Part shown: piece after piece, positions 25,770 through 34,431 of the stretch
Layout: each line of letters starts with the position of its first letter
How positions within the stretch are numbered: the stretch's first letter is position 1
NCBI RefSeq assembly: GCF_021206925.1
Contig: NZ_JAJPRF010000014.1
Location: 27,175 to 91,174 of the forward strand
DNA: 64,000 bases
Source: Rhodoflexus caldus
Lineage (GTDB): Bacteria > Bacteroidota > Bacteroidia > Cytophagales > Thermoflexibacteraceae
Reading direction: 5' to 3'
Made by a program: the position numbers and the translations under genes
Notes under the pieces: model-generated
The model's database searches: none
Told to the model about the DNA's origin: nothing
What the model saw: the letters and a program-made list of their open reading frames with translations, nothing else

Positions 25770-27923
25770 ATGCAAAAGCTACCGCGCAGAGATTTCCTGA
25801 AAACCACCGGCCTTGCAGGTTCTGCATTGGCATTGGGTTTTGTTTTCGCCGACAAAAAAGCTGTATTAGCCAAAGTGGCAGACAGTGGCTCATCTGAAAT
25901 TACGCCGTTTATCAGTATTGAGCCAAGCGGTAAGATTACGTTGATTAATCCACGCCCCGATATGGGGCAGGGGACATTCCATACCATCCCTTCATTAATT
26001 GCCGAGGAGTTGGAAGTAGAAATGAGCCAAATTACGGTCATTCCTTCCGATGGCAACCGAAAATACGGCGGGCAACTTTCCGGTGGTAGCGGCTCTGTGC
26101 GTGCTTCATGGAAACCGATGCGCGAAGCGGGTGCTGCTGCCCGTCAGATGCTGACGCAGGCTGCCGCACAGCGGTGGAAAGTGCCTGCGGAGGAGTGTTA
26201 CGCCGCCAATGGTGAAATTCATCACCGACCTACGCAACGTAGGCTGTCCTATGGCGAACTGTCCGCAGATGCTGCCCGATTGGATGTACCTAAAAACCCG
26301 GCGTTGAAGCCTGCCAAAGATTTCCGCATCATCGGTAAATCTGTTCCGCGGATAGACGTGCCTGCCAAAACCAACGGAACGGCAATATTTGGCATGGATG
26401 CCAAAGTGCCGGGGATGTTGTATGCCTCCGTTGCCATGCCGCCTGCCATTTGGGGCAAAGCCGTTACCATAGACGACCGCCGCGCCAAAGCCGTCAAAGG
26501 TGTGAAGCAGATTGTCAGGGTAAAGCGCCCGATATTCAGCAAGGCTTCCGAAGGGGTAGCCGTTATTGCCGACAACTACTTTGCAGCCGTTCAGGGGCGT
26601 AAGGCGCTCAACATTACTTGGGAAAAAATGCCGCACAGTACTTTTCAGCAACAGGCCTACTTTGAAAAAATGCGTGCGTTGGCTAAGCAGCCCTACGGCA
26701 TTGCTCACGAACACATCGGCGACGTGAAGCCTGTTTTCGCAAACGCCGAAAACAAAATTATTGAAGCTGTTTACGAAACCCCATTTGCTGCACATGCTGC
26801 CATGGAGCCGCTGGTAGCACTGGCACACGTAAAGGAAGACGGCTCATGCGAACTCTGGGCGCCTGTGCAGTCGCCCGATGGTGCAATTGGCGATGTTGCC
26901 CGCGAATTGGGCATAGCACCCGATAAAGTCAAAATACATGTGCTTTTTATGGGCGGCGCTTTCGGCAGAAAAGCCTTCTATGATTTTGTGGTACAGGCTG
27001 CCTTGCTTTCCAAAGAAGTAAAAGCACCTGTCAAGCTCATTTGGACGCGCGAGGACGATATGACACAAGGCCCTTTCCGCCCCGCGATGGTGAATAAACT
27101 GCGTGCTGCCATAGACCCGCAAGGCAATGTTACGGCCTTGCAGCATACCGTTATCGGCGGTTCCATTCAAAACCAATGGGGAGGCTTGAAAGCCGACAAA
27201 GCCGACGACTGGGCAATGGAAGCCATTGACCGCGAAAACAGCCCCTACGAAATCCCCAATTTCCTGTTAGACTACCACCATGCCGAAACGACCGTGCCGC
27301 TGCTGTGGTGGCGTTCGGTGTATTCATCTACCAACGCTTTCGGACATGAGTCGTTCATAGACGAGCTGGCACATGCTGCCAAAAAAGACCCCTTGGAGTT
27401 CCGCCTGCAACTGATGCACAAGCACGAGCGCTTCCGAATAGCACTGGAAACCCTCCGCGAAAAGGCGGAATGGAACAAGCCGCTGCCGCAGGGAAAAGCG
27501 CGTGGCGTTGCTATTGTCCGTTCGTTCAATACAATTTGCGCAACGGCGGTTTTTATTTCCAAAAATGCCGAAGGTGCTATACAAATAGACCGCGTGGTGA
27601 GTGTGTTGGATTGCGGCATTGCGGTCAATCCGGACAATGTACGCGCTCAGACAGAAGGCAATGTAGTAATGGCACTATCCACAGCCGTGAAAGATGCGAT
27701 TACCTTTGAGAATGGTCAGGCAAAGCAGCAGAATTATAACAGTTATCGCCCGCTGCGCATCAACGAAGTGCCCGAGATAGAAGTACACATCGTAGCCAAT
27801 AACCATGAGCCGAGTGGGGTAGGGGAACCCGGGCTGCCACCTGTGGCACCTGCTTTGTGCAATGCTATCTTTGCCCTGACAGGCAAGCGCATTCGCACAC
27901 TACCGTTTTCGTTGGCTGTATAG
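25770..27923 (+). CDS. Tat-exported molybdopterin-binding hydroxylase subunit (isoquinoline 1-oxidoreductase beta-like)
   Basis: 717 residues. A twin-arginine signal peptide (RRDFLKTTGLAGSALALGF) sends the folded protein to the periplasm. The body is a xanthine dehydrogenase-family large subunit. It has FISIEPSGKITLINPRPDMGQGTFHTI, then SGGSGSVRASWKPMREAGAAAR, FGMDAKVPGMLYASV, MGGAFGRKAFYDFV and the C-terminal GVGEPGLPPVAPALCNAIFA, whose Glu is the conserved active-site base of the family. The IorB group oxidises N-heterocycles or aldehydes using molybdopterin cytosine dinucleotide. The usual small [2Fe-2S] subunit and cytochrome c partner are not encoded next to it, so electrons must leave by a partner encoded elsewhere. 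Confidence 0.9.
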   Translation: MQKLPRRDFLKTTGLAGSALALGFVFADKKAVLAKVADSGSSEITPFISIEPSGKITLINPRPDMGQGTFHTIPSLIAEELEVEMSQITVIPSDGNRKYGGQLSGGSGSVRASWKPMREAGAAARQMLTQAAAQRWKVPAEECYAANGEIHHRPTQRRLSYGELSADAARLDVPKNPALKPAKDFRIIGKSVPRIDVPAKTNGTAIFGMDAKVPGMLYASVAMPPAIWGKAVTIDDRRAKAVKGVKQIVRVKRPIFSKASEGVAVIADNYFAAVQGRKALNITWEKMPHSTFQQQAYFEKMRALAKQPYGIAHEHIGDVKPVFANAENKIIEAVYETPFAAHAAMEPLVALAHVKEDGSCELWAPVQSPDGAIGDVARELGIAPDKVKIHVLFMGGAFGRKAFYDFVVQAALLSKEVKAPVKLIWTREDDMTQGPFRPAMVNKLRAAIDPQGNVTALQHTVIGGSIQNQWGGLKADKADDWAMEAIDRENSPYEIPNFLLDYHHAETTVPLLWWRSVYSSTNAFGHESFIDELAHAAKKDPLEFRLQLMHKHERFRIALETLREKAEWNKPLPQGKARGVAIVRSFNTICATAVFISKNAEGAIQIDRVVSVLDCGIAVNPDNVRAQTEGNVVMALSTAVKDAITFENGQAKQQNYNSYRPLRINEVPEIEVHIVANNHEPSGVGEPGLPPVAPALCNAIFALTGKRIRTLPFSLAV

Positions 27924-27950
27924 AAGAAAAATATTAAAAAAATTTGTTGA

Positions 27951-27996
27951 ACCATCCAAGGCTTTTTGAGATACTTGGATGGTCTTTTTTGTTTTT
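27951..27996 (+). terminator. Intrinsic terminator after the molybdenum hydroxylase gene
   Basis: A 10-bp stem accatccaag / cttggatggt (27951-27960 with 27974-27983) is followed by cttttttgttttttg. It lies 28 bp past the stop codon. The rest of the gap up to 28212 is AT-rich, holds the next promoter, and shows no other structure. Confidence 0.88.
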
Positions 27997-28212
27997 TGCA
28001 TAGACTTTTTTGAGATATTATTGAATTTTTAATCTACAAGTCAGGTTTTTGTTGAGTCTCAGTTAAACAAAATATTTTACTATTTGCTTGGTTTATTGAT
28101 AAAATTTTTATAAGACCGCAATAAACTGATGTTGATACCGTTTTCTTTGCAGAAAGGCAACCAGTCCTCTCACTAAACACCAAAACAGTATTAACTATAA
28201 AATCTCACCGGT

Positions 28213-31200
28213 ATGTTACCTTTCAGTATTGTAGGCAAGGAGCGGATGCAATCCTTCCGTTTAGCCGAGCGCACGGCGGAACAATTGCGAAAAGAGGCCG
28301 AACGGGCTACTCAGTTTGTAGAAGCCATCACTCAGGGAAAATTAGACGAAGCACAGCATACCATTGCAGATTTAGTAACCGAGCAACCATCGGCTTTGAC
28401 CCGCGCCTTGTTGAAAATGCGCGAAGAGATGCAAAACATCGCCGCCAAAGAAGTAGAGCGCCAATGGGCAAATGAAGGGTTGGCAAAGTTTGTTGAAATT
28501 CTGCGAATAGGTACACACGATTTGGAACTGCTCTACAACAGCATTATTTCCAACTTGGTAAGATATGTCAATGCCAATCAGGGCGGTCTTTTTGTGGTCA
28601 ATGAAGAAGACGGCCGCGAACCGTTCATAGAAATGGTCGCCTGCTATGCCTACGACCGCCGCAAGTTCTTGCAAAAACGCATTGAAATAGGCGAAGGACT
28701 GATAGGGCAGGTGTATTTGGAAAAAGAACCCATTCAATACAACGCACTTCCGAAGAACTACTCAACCATCAGTTCCGGGCTGGGTGCGGAAAGCCCCAGT
28801 GCCCTCTTGATTGTACCGCTGAAAGTGAATGAAAAAGTAGTCGGTATGATTGAGTTGGCGGCGTTTCAGCCGTTCCAACCCTATCAGGTAGATTTCATCC
28901 GCAAATTAGGAGAAAACATCGCCTCTACGGTTGCCAATGCGCAGGTGAGCAAGCGCACGCAATACTTGTTGCGCATTTCGCAGCAGCAAACCGAGCAACT
29001 GCGCTCTGCCGAAGAGGAGATGCGGCAAAACATGGAGGAGTTGCAGGCCACACAGGAGGAGATGCAGCGCAAGGAAATGGAGATGAACGGATTGTTTGCG
29101 GCCATAGACCTGACGCTGTGCATGGTTGAGTTGAATACAGAGGGGGTGATTACTTCTGCCAACCATCGTTTTGCCGAACAGTTAGGCTTTACTACCGACG
29201 AACTGCGGGGCAGAAAATTGCACCCCATGTTTGTAGCCGGCCGCAAAACGGGCACATTTGAGCAGTTGTGGAATCAGGTAGGCAATGGTATTTCGCAAAC
29301 GGGCAACTATTTGTTCAGCGGCAAAGGCAGCCGCCAGATATGGTTGCAGGCGGCTTTCAGCCCTGTAAAAGATGCCGATGGCAACATTCGCAAAGTGCTG
29401 ATGCTGGGTCAAGACATTACGGCCAACAAAGAAGCGGAAATCCAATTCCAGCGCCTCTCATTGGTTGCAGACAATACCGACAATGCCGTTATCATCACCG
29501 ATGCACAAGGCATTACCGAATACGTAAACCGCGGCTTTGAGCGCATGACAGGCTACAAAGCCGATGAGATTATCGGCAAAAAGCCGGGGCACATCCTGCA
29601 AGGCCCCGATACCGACCCCGAAACGGTGGCGCGTATCAGTCGGAAACTGAAAACCAAGCGTTCATTCAGCGAGGACATCCTCAACTACGGTAAGGACGGC
29701 AAACCATACTGGATTTCGCTGACCATCAACCCTATTTTTGATGAAGAGGGAGAGGTGAGTAAATACATCTCCATTCAGGCAGAAATCAGCAAAACCAAGT
29801 TGCAGGCCATTGACCTCAACGGCAAAATGGAGGCCATCAACCGCGCCAATGCCATTATTGAGTTTGATACGCAGGGGAATATTCTGACTGCCAATGAAAA
29901 CTTCCTGCAACTGATGGAGTATTCGTTGGAAGAAATCAAAGGCAAGCACCACAGCATGTTTGTACCGCCCAAAGAGCTTGCTTCGGAAGAGTACAAGCAT
30001 TTTTGGGAAAAATTGGGCAGTCAGGCAGGCTTCAACGACGGCGAATTTGAGCGCATTACCAAATCCGGCAAATCTGTATGGCTCAGAGGCAATTATAACA
30101 CCATTGTTGACCACTTGGGCAGACCTACAAAGGTTATTAAGATTGTGCAGGATATTTCGGCTGAAAAAGTACTCCTGATGGAAATTCAGCAGAATAACGA
30201 AGAATTGAAAACACAGGAAGAGGAAATCCGCCAGAACATGGAGGAACTCCTGAGTATTCAGGAAGCGCTGCAAGCCAAGCAGAAGGAAGCCGAAGCCATT
30301 GCACAGAAGTTTACCAATATTCTGGAAGGTTGCGCCGATTCGGTGGTTACGATTGACAAAACCGGCACGATTAGTTTCTTCAACGCCGCAGCCGAGCAAA
30401 TGTGGGGCTATGAGCGCAGCGAAGTTATTGGCAAGAACGTGAAAATGCTGATGTTCTCCGAACATGCCACCCACCACGACCGCTACCTGCACAACTACGA
30501 AACTACCCGTCAGAAAAAAGTAATCGGCATAGGCCGCGAGGTAGAGGCACGCCGCAAAGACGGTAGCAAAGTACCCATTCTGCTTACGCTGAGCGAAGCA
30601 AGTTTCGAGGGCGAGTCGGTTTACACGGCATTCATCAAAGACATCACCAAACAGAAGGAGTTAGAGCAGCAAACGCTGCAACAAATAGAGGAGTTACGCA
30701 CACAGGAAGAGGAAATCCGCCAGAACATGGAGGAACTCCTAAGCATTCAGGAAGCGCTGCAAGCCAAGCAGAAGGAAGCCGAAGCCATTGCACAGAAGTT
30801 TACCAATATTCTGGAAGGTTGCGCCGATTCGGTGGTTACGATTGACAAAACCGGCACGATTAGTTTCTTCAACGCCGCAGCCGAGCAAATGTGGGGCTAT
30901 GAGCGCAGCGAAGTTATTGGCAAGAACGTGAAAATGCTGATGTTCTCCGAACATGCCACCCACCACGACCGCTACCTGCACAACTACGAAACTACCCGTC
31001 AGAAAAAAGTAATCGGCATAGGCCGCGAGGTAGAGGCACGCCGCAAAGACGGTAGCAAAGTACCCATTCTGCTTACGCTGAGCGAAGCAAGTTTCGAGGG
31101 CGAGTCGGTTTACACGGCATTCATCAAAGACATCACCAAACAGAAGGAGTTAGAGCTGCAAACACAGCAGCAAATGGAAGAACTGCGCACACAAGAAGAA

Positions 31201-32040
31201 GAAATTCGTCAGAATCTGGAAGAGTTGCAGGCCAATCAGGAGGAGATGCAGCGCACCGCCATGAACCTCAACGGGCTGATGGCTGCTATTGACACCACCA
31301 TGGCAACCATAGAGTTTGATATGGAGGGGCTTGTGCTGGATGCCAATACAAACTTCTTGGAAATAATGGGCTATCGGTTGGAAGAAATTACAGGCAAACC
31401 GCACCGCCTTTTTGTGGATGCCAAAGAAGCCAGTACGCCCGATTACATCAGATTTTGGGATAACCTGCGCATGGGCAGGCCGTTCATGGGAGAAGTTAAA
31501 CGCTTGACCAAAAACGGAGAAGAGAAATGGTTCAATGCCAGCTATATGCCCGTAATGGACAGACACGGCAAGCCTGTGAAAGTAATCAAACTCGCACAGG
31601 AAATTACGAAGCAAAAAATGGTGAATCTGGATGTTACCGGACAGTTGGATGCCATCCGTCGCTCTTTTGCCGTTGCCGAGTTTGATATGAAAGGTCATTT
31701 GACGGAAGCCAATGAAAATTTCCTCGACCTGTTCAATTACGGTATCAATGAAGTAGTTGGCCGCCATCATAAGCTGTTTGCCGGCAAGGAAGAATCGGAA
31801 ACCAATGAATATGCGATGTTTTGGACGAATCTGCGCAGCGGCAAAGCACAGGACGGAGAGTTTAAACTGTTTAACAAAGCAGGCCATGAGGTCATAGCCC
31901 GCGGCAGCTATAATCCGATTATGAACCTGAACGGCGAGCCTTACAAAGTGGTGGCTTATTTACAGCAAGTGATTATCAAGAAAAACGGCAGGTCTAAGGA
32001 CAAAACCGCCGTAGAAGCAACCGACGAAAAGGCCGGTTGA
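28213..32040 (+). CDS. GAF and seven-PAS sensory protein without output domain
   Basis: 1275 residues, no membrane segment. After an N-terminal helical region (1-90) comes a GAF domain (about 95-260). Seven PAS domains follow at roughly 295-410, 415-530, 535-650, 690-818, 853-981, 1010-1125 and 1135-1255. They are separated by coiled coils (EEEIRQNMEELLSIQEALQ). PAS 4 and 5 are identical copies from a 489-bp tandem duplication. Both resemble FixL-type heme PAS domains: HHDRYLHNYE carries the His at the heme-ligand position, and GIGREVEARRKDG the distal-pocket Arg. No histidine kinase, GGDEF, methyl-accepting or DNA-binding domain follows the last PAS. The output must go through a partner, or through assembly. 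The family is clear; the signal is unknown. Confidence 0.85.
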   Translation: MLPFSIVGKERMQSFRLAERTAEQLRKEAERATQFVEAITQGKLDEAQHTIADLVTEQPSALTRALLKMREEMQNIAAKEVERQWANEGLAKFVEILRIGTHDLELLYNSIISNLVRYVNANQGGLFVVNEEDGREPFIEMVACYAYDRRKFLQKRIEIGEGLIGQVYLEKEPIQYNALPKNYSTISSGLGAESPSALLIVPLKVNEKVVGMIELAAFQPFQPYQVDFIRKLGENIASTVANAQVSKRTQYLLRISQQQTEQLRSAEEEMRQNMEELQATQEEMQRKEMEMNGLFAAIDLTLCMVELNTEGVITSANHRFAEQLGFTTDELRGRKLHPMFVAGRKTGTFEQLWNQVGNGISQTGNYLFSGKGSRQIWLQAAFSPVKDADGNIRKVLMLGQDITANKEAEIQFQRLSLVADNTDNAVIITDAQGITEYVNRGFERMTGYKADEIIGKKPGHILQGPDTDPETVARISRKLKTKRSFSEDILNYGKDGKPYWISLTINPIFDEEGEVSKYISIQAEISKTKLQAIDLNGKMEAINRANAIIEFDTQGNILTANENFLQLMEYSLEEIKGKHHSMFVPPKELASEEYKHFWEKLGSQAGFNDGEFERITKSGKSVWLRGNYNTIVDHLGRPTKVIKIVQDISAEKVLLMEIQQNNEELKTQEEEIRQNMEELLSIQEALQAKQKEAEAIAQKFTNILEGCADSVVTIDKTGTISFFNAAAEQMWGYERSEVIGKNVKMLMFSEHATHHDRYLHNYETTRQKKVIGIGREVEARRKDGSKVPILLTLSEASFEGESVYTAFIKDITKQKELEQQTLQQIEELRTQEEEIRQNMEELLSIQEALQAKQKEAEAIAQKFTNILEGCADSVVTIDKTGTISFFNAAAEQMWGYERSEVIGKNVKMLMFSEHATHHDRYLHNYETTRQKKVIGIGREVEARRKDGSKVPILLTLSEASFEGESVYTAFIKDITKQKELELQTQQQMEELRTQEEEIRQNLEELQANQEEMQRTAMNLNGLMAAIDTTMATIEFDMEGLVLDANTNFLEIMGYRLEEITGKPHRLFVDAKEASTPDYIRFWDNLRMGRPFMGEVKRLTKNGEEKWFNASYMPVMDRHGKPVKVIKLAQEITKQKMVNLDVTGQLDAIRRSFAVAEFDMKGHLTEANENFLDLFNYGINEVVGRHHKLFAGKEESETNEYAMFWTNLRSGKAQDGEFKLFNKAGHEVIARGSYNPIMNLNGEPYKVVAYLQQVIIKKNGRSKDKTAVEATDEKAG
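30211..30666 (+). repeat. Intragenic tandem duplication, copy 1
   Basis: 456 bases, matching 30700-31155 except for two silent differences near 30252 and 30255 (ctgagt versus ctaagc, both Leu-Ser). The repeat period is 489 bp (163 codons). It encodes a coiled-coil linker plus a PAS domain. Confidence 0.97.
30700..31155 (+). repeat. Intragenic tandem duplication, copy 2
   Basis: Second copy of the PAS-plus-linker unit. Identity stops abruptly after ttagag in both copies, where the following linker codons diverge (cagcaaacgctg versus ctgcaaacacag). Near-identity at synonymous sites points to a recent duplication or ongoing gene conversion. Confidence 0.97.
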
Positions 32041-32075
32041 TAGATGTTAATACTTTTTGGGTTATTGATTTTTTG

Positions 32076-32106
32076 CAGCAGCGTGGTAACATTTACCACG
32101 CTGCTG
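32076..32106. repeat. Conserved palindrome, copy 3 (after the PAS gene)
   Basis: A 14-3-14 perfect palindrome, arms cagcagcgtggtaa and ttaccacgctgctg around cat. It lies 36 bp past the stop of the PAS gene and 134 bp before the S46 peptidase. The following tttgcttt is a weak T-tract, so it might also terminate the PAS transcript. Confidence 0.85.
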
Positions 32107-32239
32107 TTTGCTTTATGAAGCGCACTCTTCCCACCGATACCCGCACAGCCTGTGAAAAGTGCTGCCCCAATCTGCTTCCTGATTTTCAAAAACCATCAGG
32201 ATTTAACATTTTTACAGCCTGAATTTAACTGTTAACAAC

Positions 32240-34327
32240 ATGCTACGAATGAAAAAACTGCTCTCGGCGGTGATTTGCTCGGCTGCGCTGGCAGGTACAG
32301 CACAGGCACAAGCCACGTTCCGTGCCGATACGGTACAGGCAGGAAAGTTTGACAATGGGAAAATGTGGACTTTTGATGCGCCGCCCAAAGAGTTTTGGAA
32401 ACAAACTTACGGTTTTGAGCCAACCGACCAATGGCTGGAAAATGTACGCCTCAGTGCGCTGCGTTTCGCTTCTTGGTGCTCGGCTTCTTTTGTGTCTGCC
32501 AATGGTTTGGTGATGACCAACCACCATTGCAGCCGCGATGTAGCTACCAAAGTGCAAAAGGCAGGCGAAAATTTCAATGAAAACGGCTTTTATGCAGCCA
32601 AACTAACCGATGAGCGCCGCGTGGCCGATTTGTACGTAGACCAGTTGGTAAAATTAGAAGACATCACTGCGCGCGTGCAACAGGCAATGGACAAAGGCAA
32701 AAGTGACCAAGAACAAATCCAACTGCGCGAGTCGGAACTTGCCGCCATCCGTAAAGAGTATGCAGAAAAAGACGGCTGGAAAGGTTTAGAACTGCAAACA
32801 GTTACTTTCTACAACGGTGGCCGCTACTCGCTCTACGGCTTCAAACGCTACAAAGATGTGCGTTTGGTGATGATTCCGGAATTGCAATTGGGCTACTACG
32901 GCGGCGATTATGACAACTTTACCTATCCACGCTATTGTTTGGACTTCACATTTTGGCGCGTGTATGACGACAACGGTCAGCCGCTGAAAACCAACCACTA
33001 CTTTAAATTTAACCCAACCGGCGCGAAAGAAGGCGAAGTGGCTTTCGTAATCGGCAATCCGGGACGCACCAGCCGTCAGTTTACGGTAGCCGACTTGGAA
33101 TTTATGCGCGATATTCAGATTCCTGCACAGGTAATGACGCTGCGCAACCAGTCTGCCGCCCTGAAAAAGGTATATGACCGCACCAAGAGCGACAGCATAC
33201 TGAACATGATTTTCAGCATGGAAAACACCATCAAAGCGCGTTCAGGTGCGTTAAAAGCCTTACAAGACCCATACATCATCGCACGCCGTGCGGCCTTTGA
33301 AAAGCAGTTCAAAGCAGCCGCCATGCAGAAAAATAAAGAAGCCGGCAGCATTTGGGAAGCTATCGCCAACTATCGCAAAGAATACCGCGATGTATTACCT
33401 CCTGTTTTGGCCTCACAAGCGGCATCTACTGCCTTTCAGGCTGCGCAAATGGTATTTATGCTGGCGCAACCTTCGGCAATGGATGCAAACACCATGAAGC
33501 GCATGAGCGAGCAGGTAGAAAAACTCGGCAAACCTACCGAGGATGAACTGGAAGCCGACTTGTTCCGCGCCGATGTGATGGAGTTGGTGGCGATTCTGGG
33601 TGAAAGCGATATGACCGTGAAGCAATTATTGCAAGGCAAAACCGCTGCCCAATTTGCCGATGAAGCACTCAAAAACACCAAAGTTTACGATGTTGCTTTC
33701 CGCAAATCGCTGATAGAAAAAGGCATGACGGCCATCAATGATTCGCAAGACCCTGTGGTGCGCATGGCTGCCCTGCTGATGCCGCGCGTGCTGGATGCCA
33801 ACCAAAAAATTCCAGCACTGAACACTGCCCTGAACGCACAGCGCAGCAAACTGGCGCGTATGCTGTATGACGTGTACGGCACATCCATTCCGCCCGATGC
33901 TACCTTCTCGCTGCGTATTTCCGACGGCGTTGTAAAAGGGTATGACTACAACGGCACCAAAGCGCCTGCCGTAACCAATTTCTACGGATTGTTTGAACTG
34001 AATACAGCTTTCGGACAAAATTCGGACTGGAGGCTGCCTAAGCGCTGGTTGGAAGCTAAACGCACACCTGAGTTCCTTGCTTCTCCGCTCAACTTCGTAA
34101 GCACCAACGATATCATCGGCGGCAACTCCGGCAGCCCGATGATTAACCGCAACGGCGAAGCCATCGGCCTGATTTTCGATGGTAACATAGAAAGCCTCGA
34201 AGGCGACTATATCTACCGTTCGGACTACAACCGCACTGTTTCTGTACATGCCGGCGGTATCATGGCCGCTTTGAAACATGTGTACAAAGCAAAACGCTTA
34301 GTAACCGAACTGGAAACAGGTAAGTAA
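32240..34327 (+). CDS. S46-family dipeptidyl-peptidase (DPP7-like)
   Basis: 695 residues with a Sec signal peptide (MKKLLSAVICSAALAGTAQAQ). A trypsin-like serine peptidase with an inserted helical domain. The catalytic His lies in TNHHC (95/96), the Asp in GGDYDN (Asp223), and the nucleophile is Ser630 in GGNSGSPM. The specificity position following IFD is Gly648. In Porphyromonas enzymes, Gly here marks DPP7 (hydrophobic or broad P1) and Arg marks DPP11 (Asp/Glu P1). The enzyme removes dipeptides from the N-termini of oligopeptides in the periplasm. The length is normal for the family (about 700). It is convergent with a SusD/SusC pair, which suggests joint use in peptide feeding. Confidence 0.92.
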   Translation: MLRMKKLLSAVICSAALAGTAQAQATFRADTVQAGKFDNGKMWTFDAPPKEFWKQTYGFEPTDQWLENVRLSALRFASWCSASFVSANGLVMTNHHCSRDVATKVQKAGENFNENGFYAAKLTDERRVADLYVDQLVKLEDITARVQQAMDKGKSDQEQIQLRESELAAIRKEYAEKDGWKGLELQTVTFYNGGRYSLYGFKRYKDVRLVMIPELQLGYYGGDYDNFTYPRYCLDFTFWRVYDDNGQPLKTNHYFKFNPTGAKEGEVAFVIGNPGRTSRQFTVADLEFMRDIQIPAQVMTLRNQSAALKKVYDRTKSDSILNMIFSMENTIKARSGALKALQDPYIIARRAAFEKQFKAAAMQKNKEAGSIWEAIANYRKEYRDVLPPVLASQAASTAFQAAQMVFMLAQPSAMDANTMKRMSEQVEKLGKPTEDELEADLFRADVMELVAILGESDMTVKQLLQGKTAAQFADEALKNTKVYDVAFRKSLIEKGMTAINDSQDPVVRMAALLMPRVLDANQKIPALNTALNAQRSKLARMLYDVYGTSIPPDATFSLRISDGVVKGYDYNGTKAPAVTNFYGLFELNTAFGQNSDWRLPKRWLEAKRTPEFLASPLNFVSTNDIIGGNSGSPMINRNGEAIGLIFDGNIESLEGDYIYRSDYNRTVSVHAGGIMAALKHVYKAKRLVTELETGK

Positions 34328-34354
34328 TCAGGTATCAGCCTCTTTTTAGAAAAT

Positions 34355-34393
34355 AAAAAACCCGACAGGTTTCTAAAACCTGTCGGGTTTTTT
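34355..34393. terminator. Bidirectional terminator between S46 and SusD genes
   Basis: A perfect 18-bp stem. It is built from aaaaaacccgacaggttt (34355-34372) and its complement at 34376-34393, with a 3-base loop. A-tract and T-tract flank it on the two strands, so it can stop both convergent transcripts. Confidence 0.95.
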
Positions 34394-34431
34394 ATTGGAG
34401 CGGTTTTTCAGAACCTTAAAGCAACTGTTGT

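Noticed and set aside
29662..30492. 276-codon minus-strand frame opposite the PAS gene, repeated in part at 30739-30981
   Set aside because: Antisense shadow. Its repetition only reflects the tandem duplication in the PAS gene.
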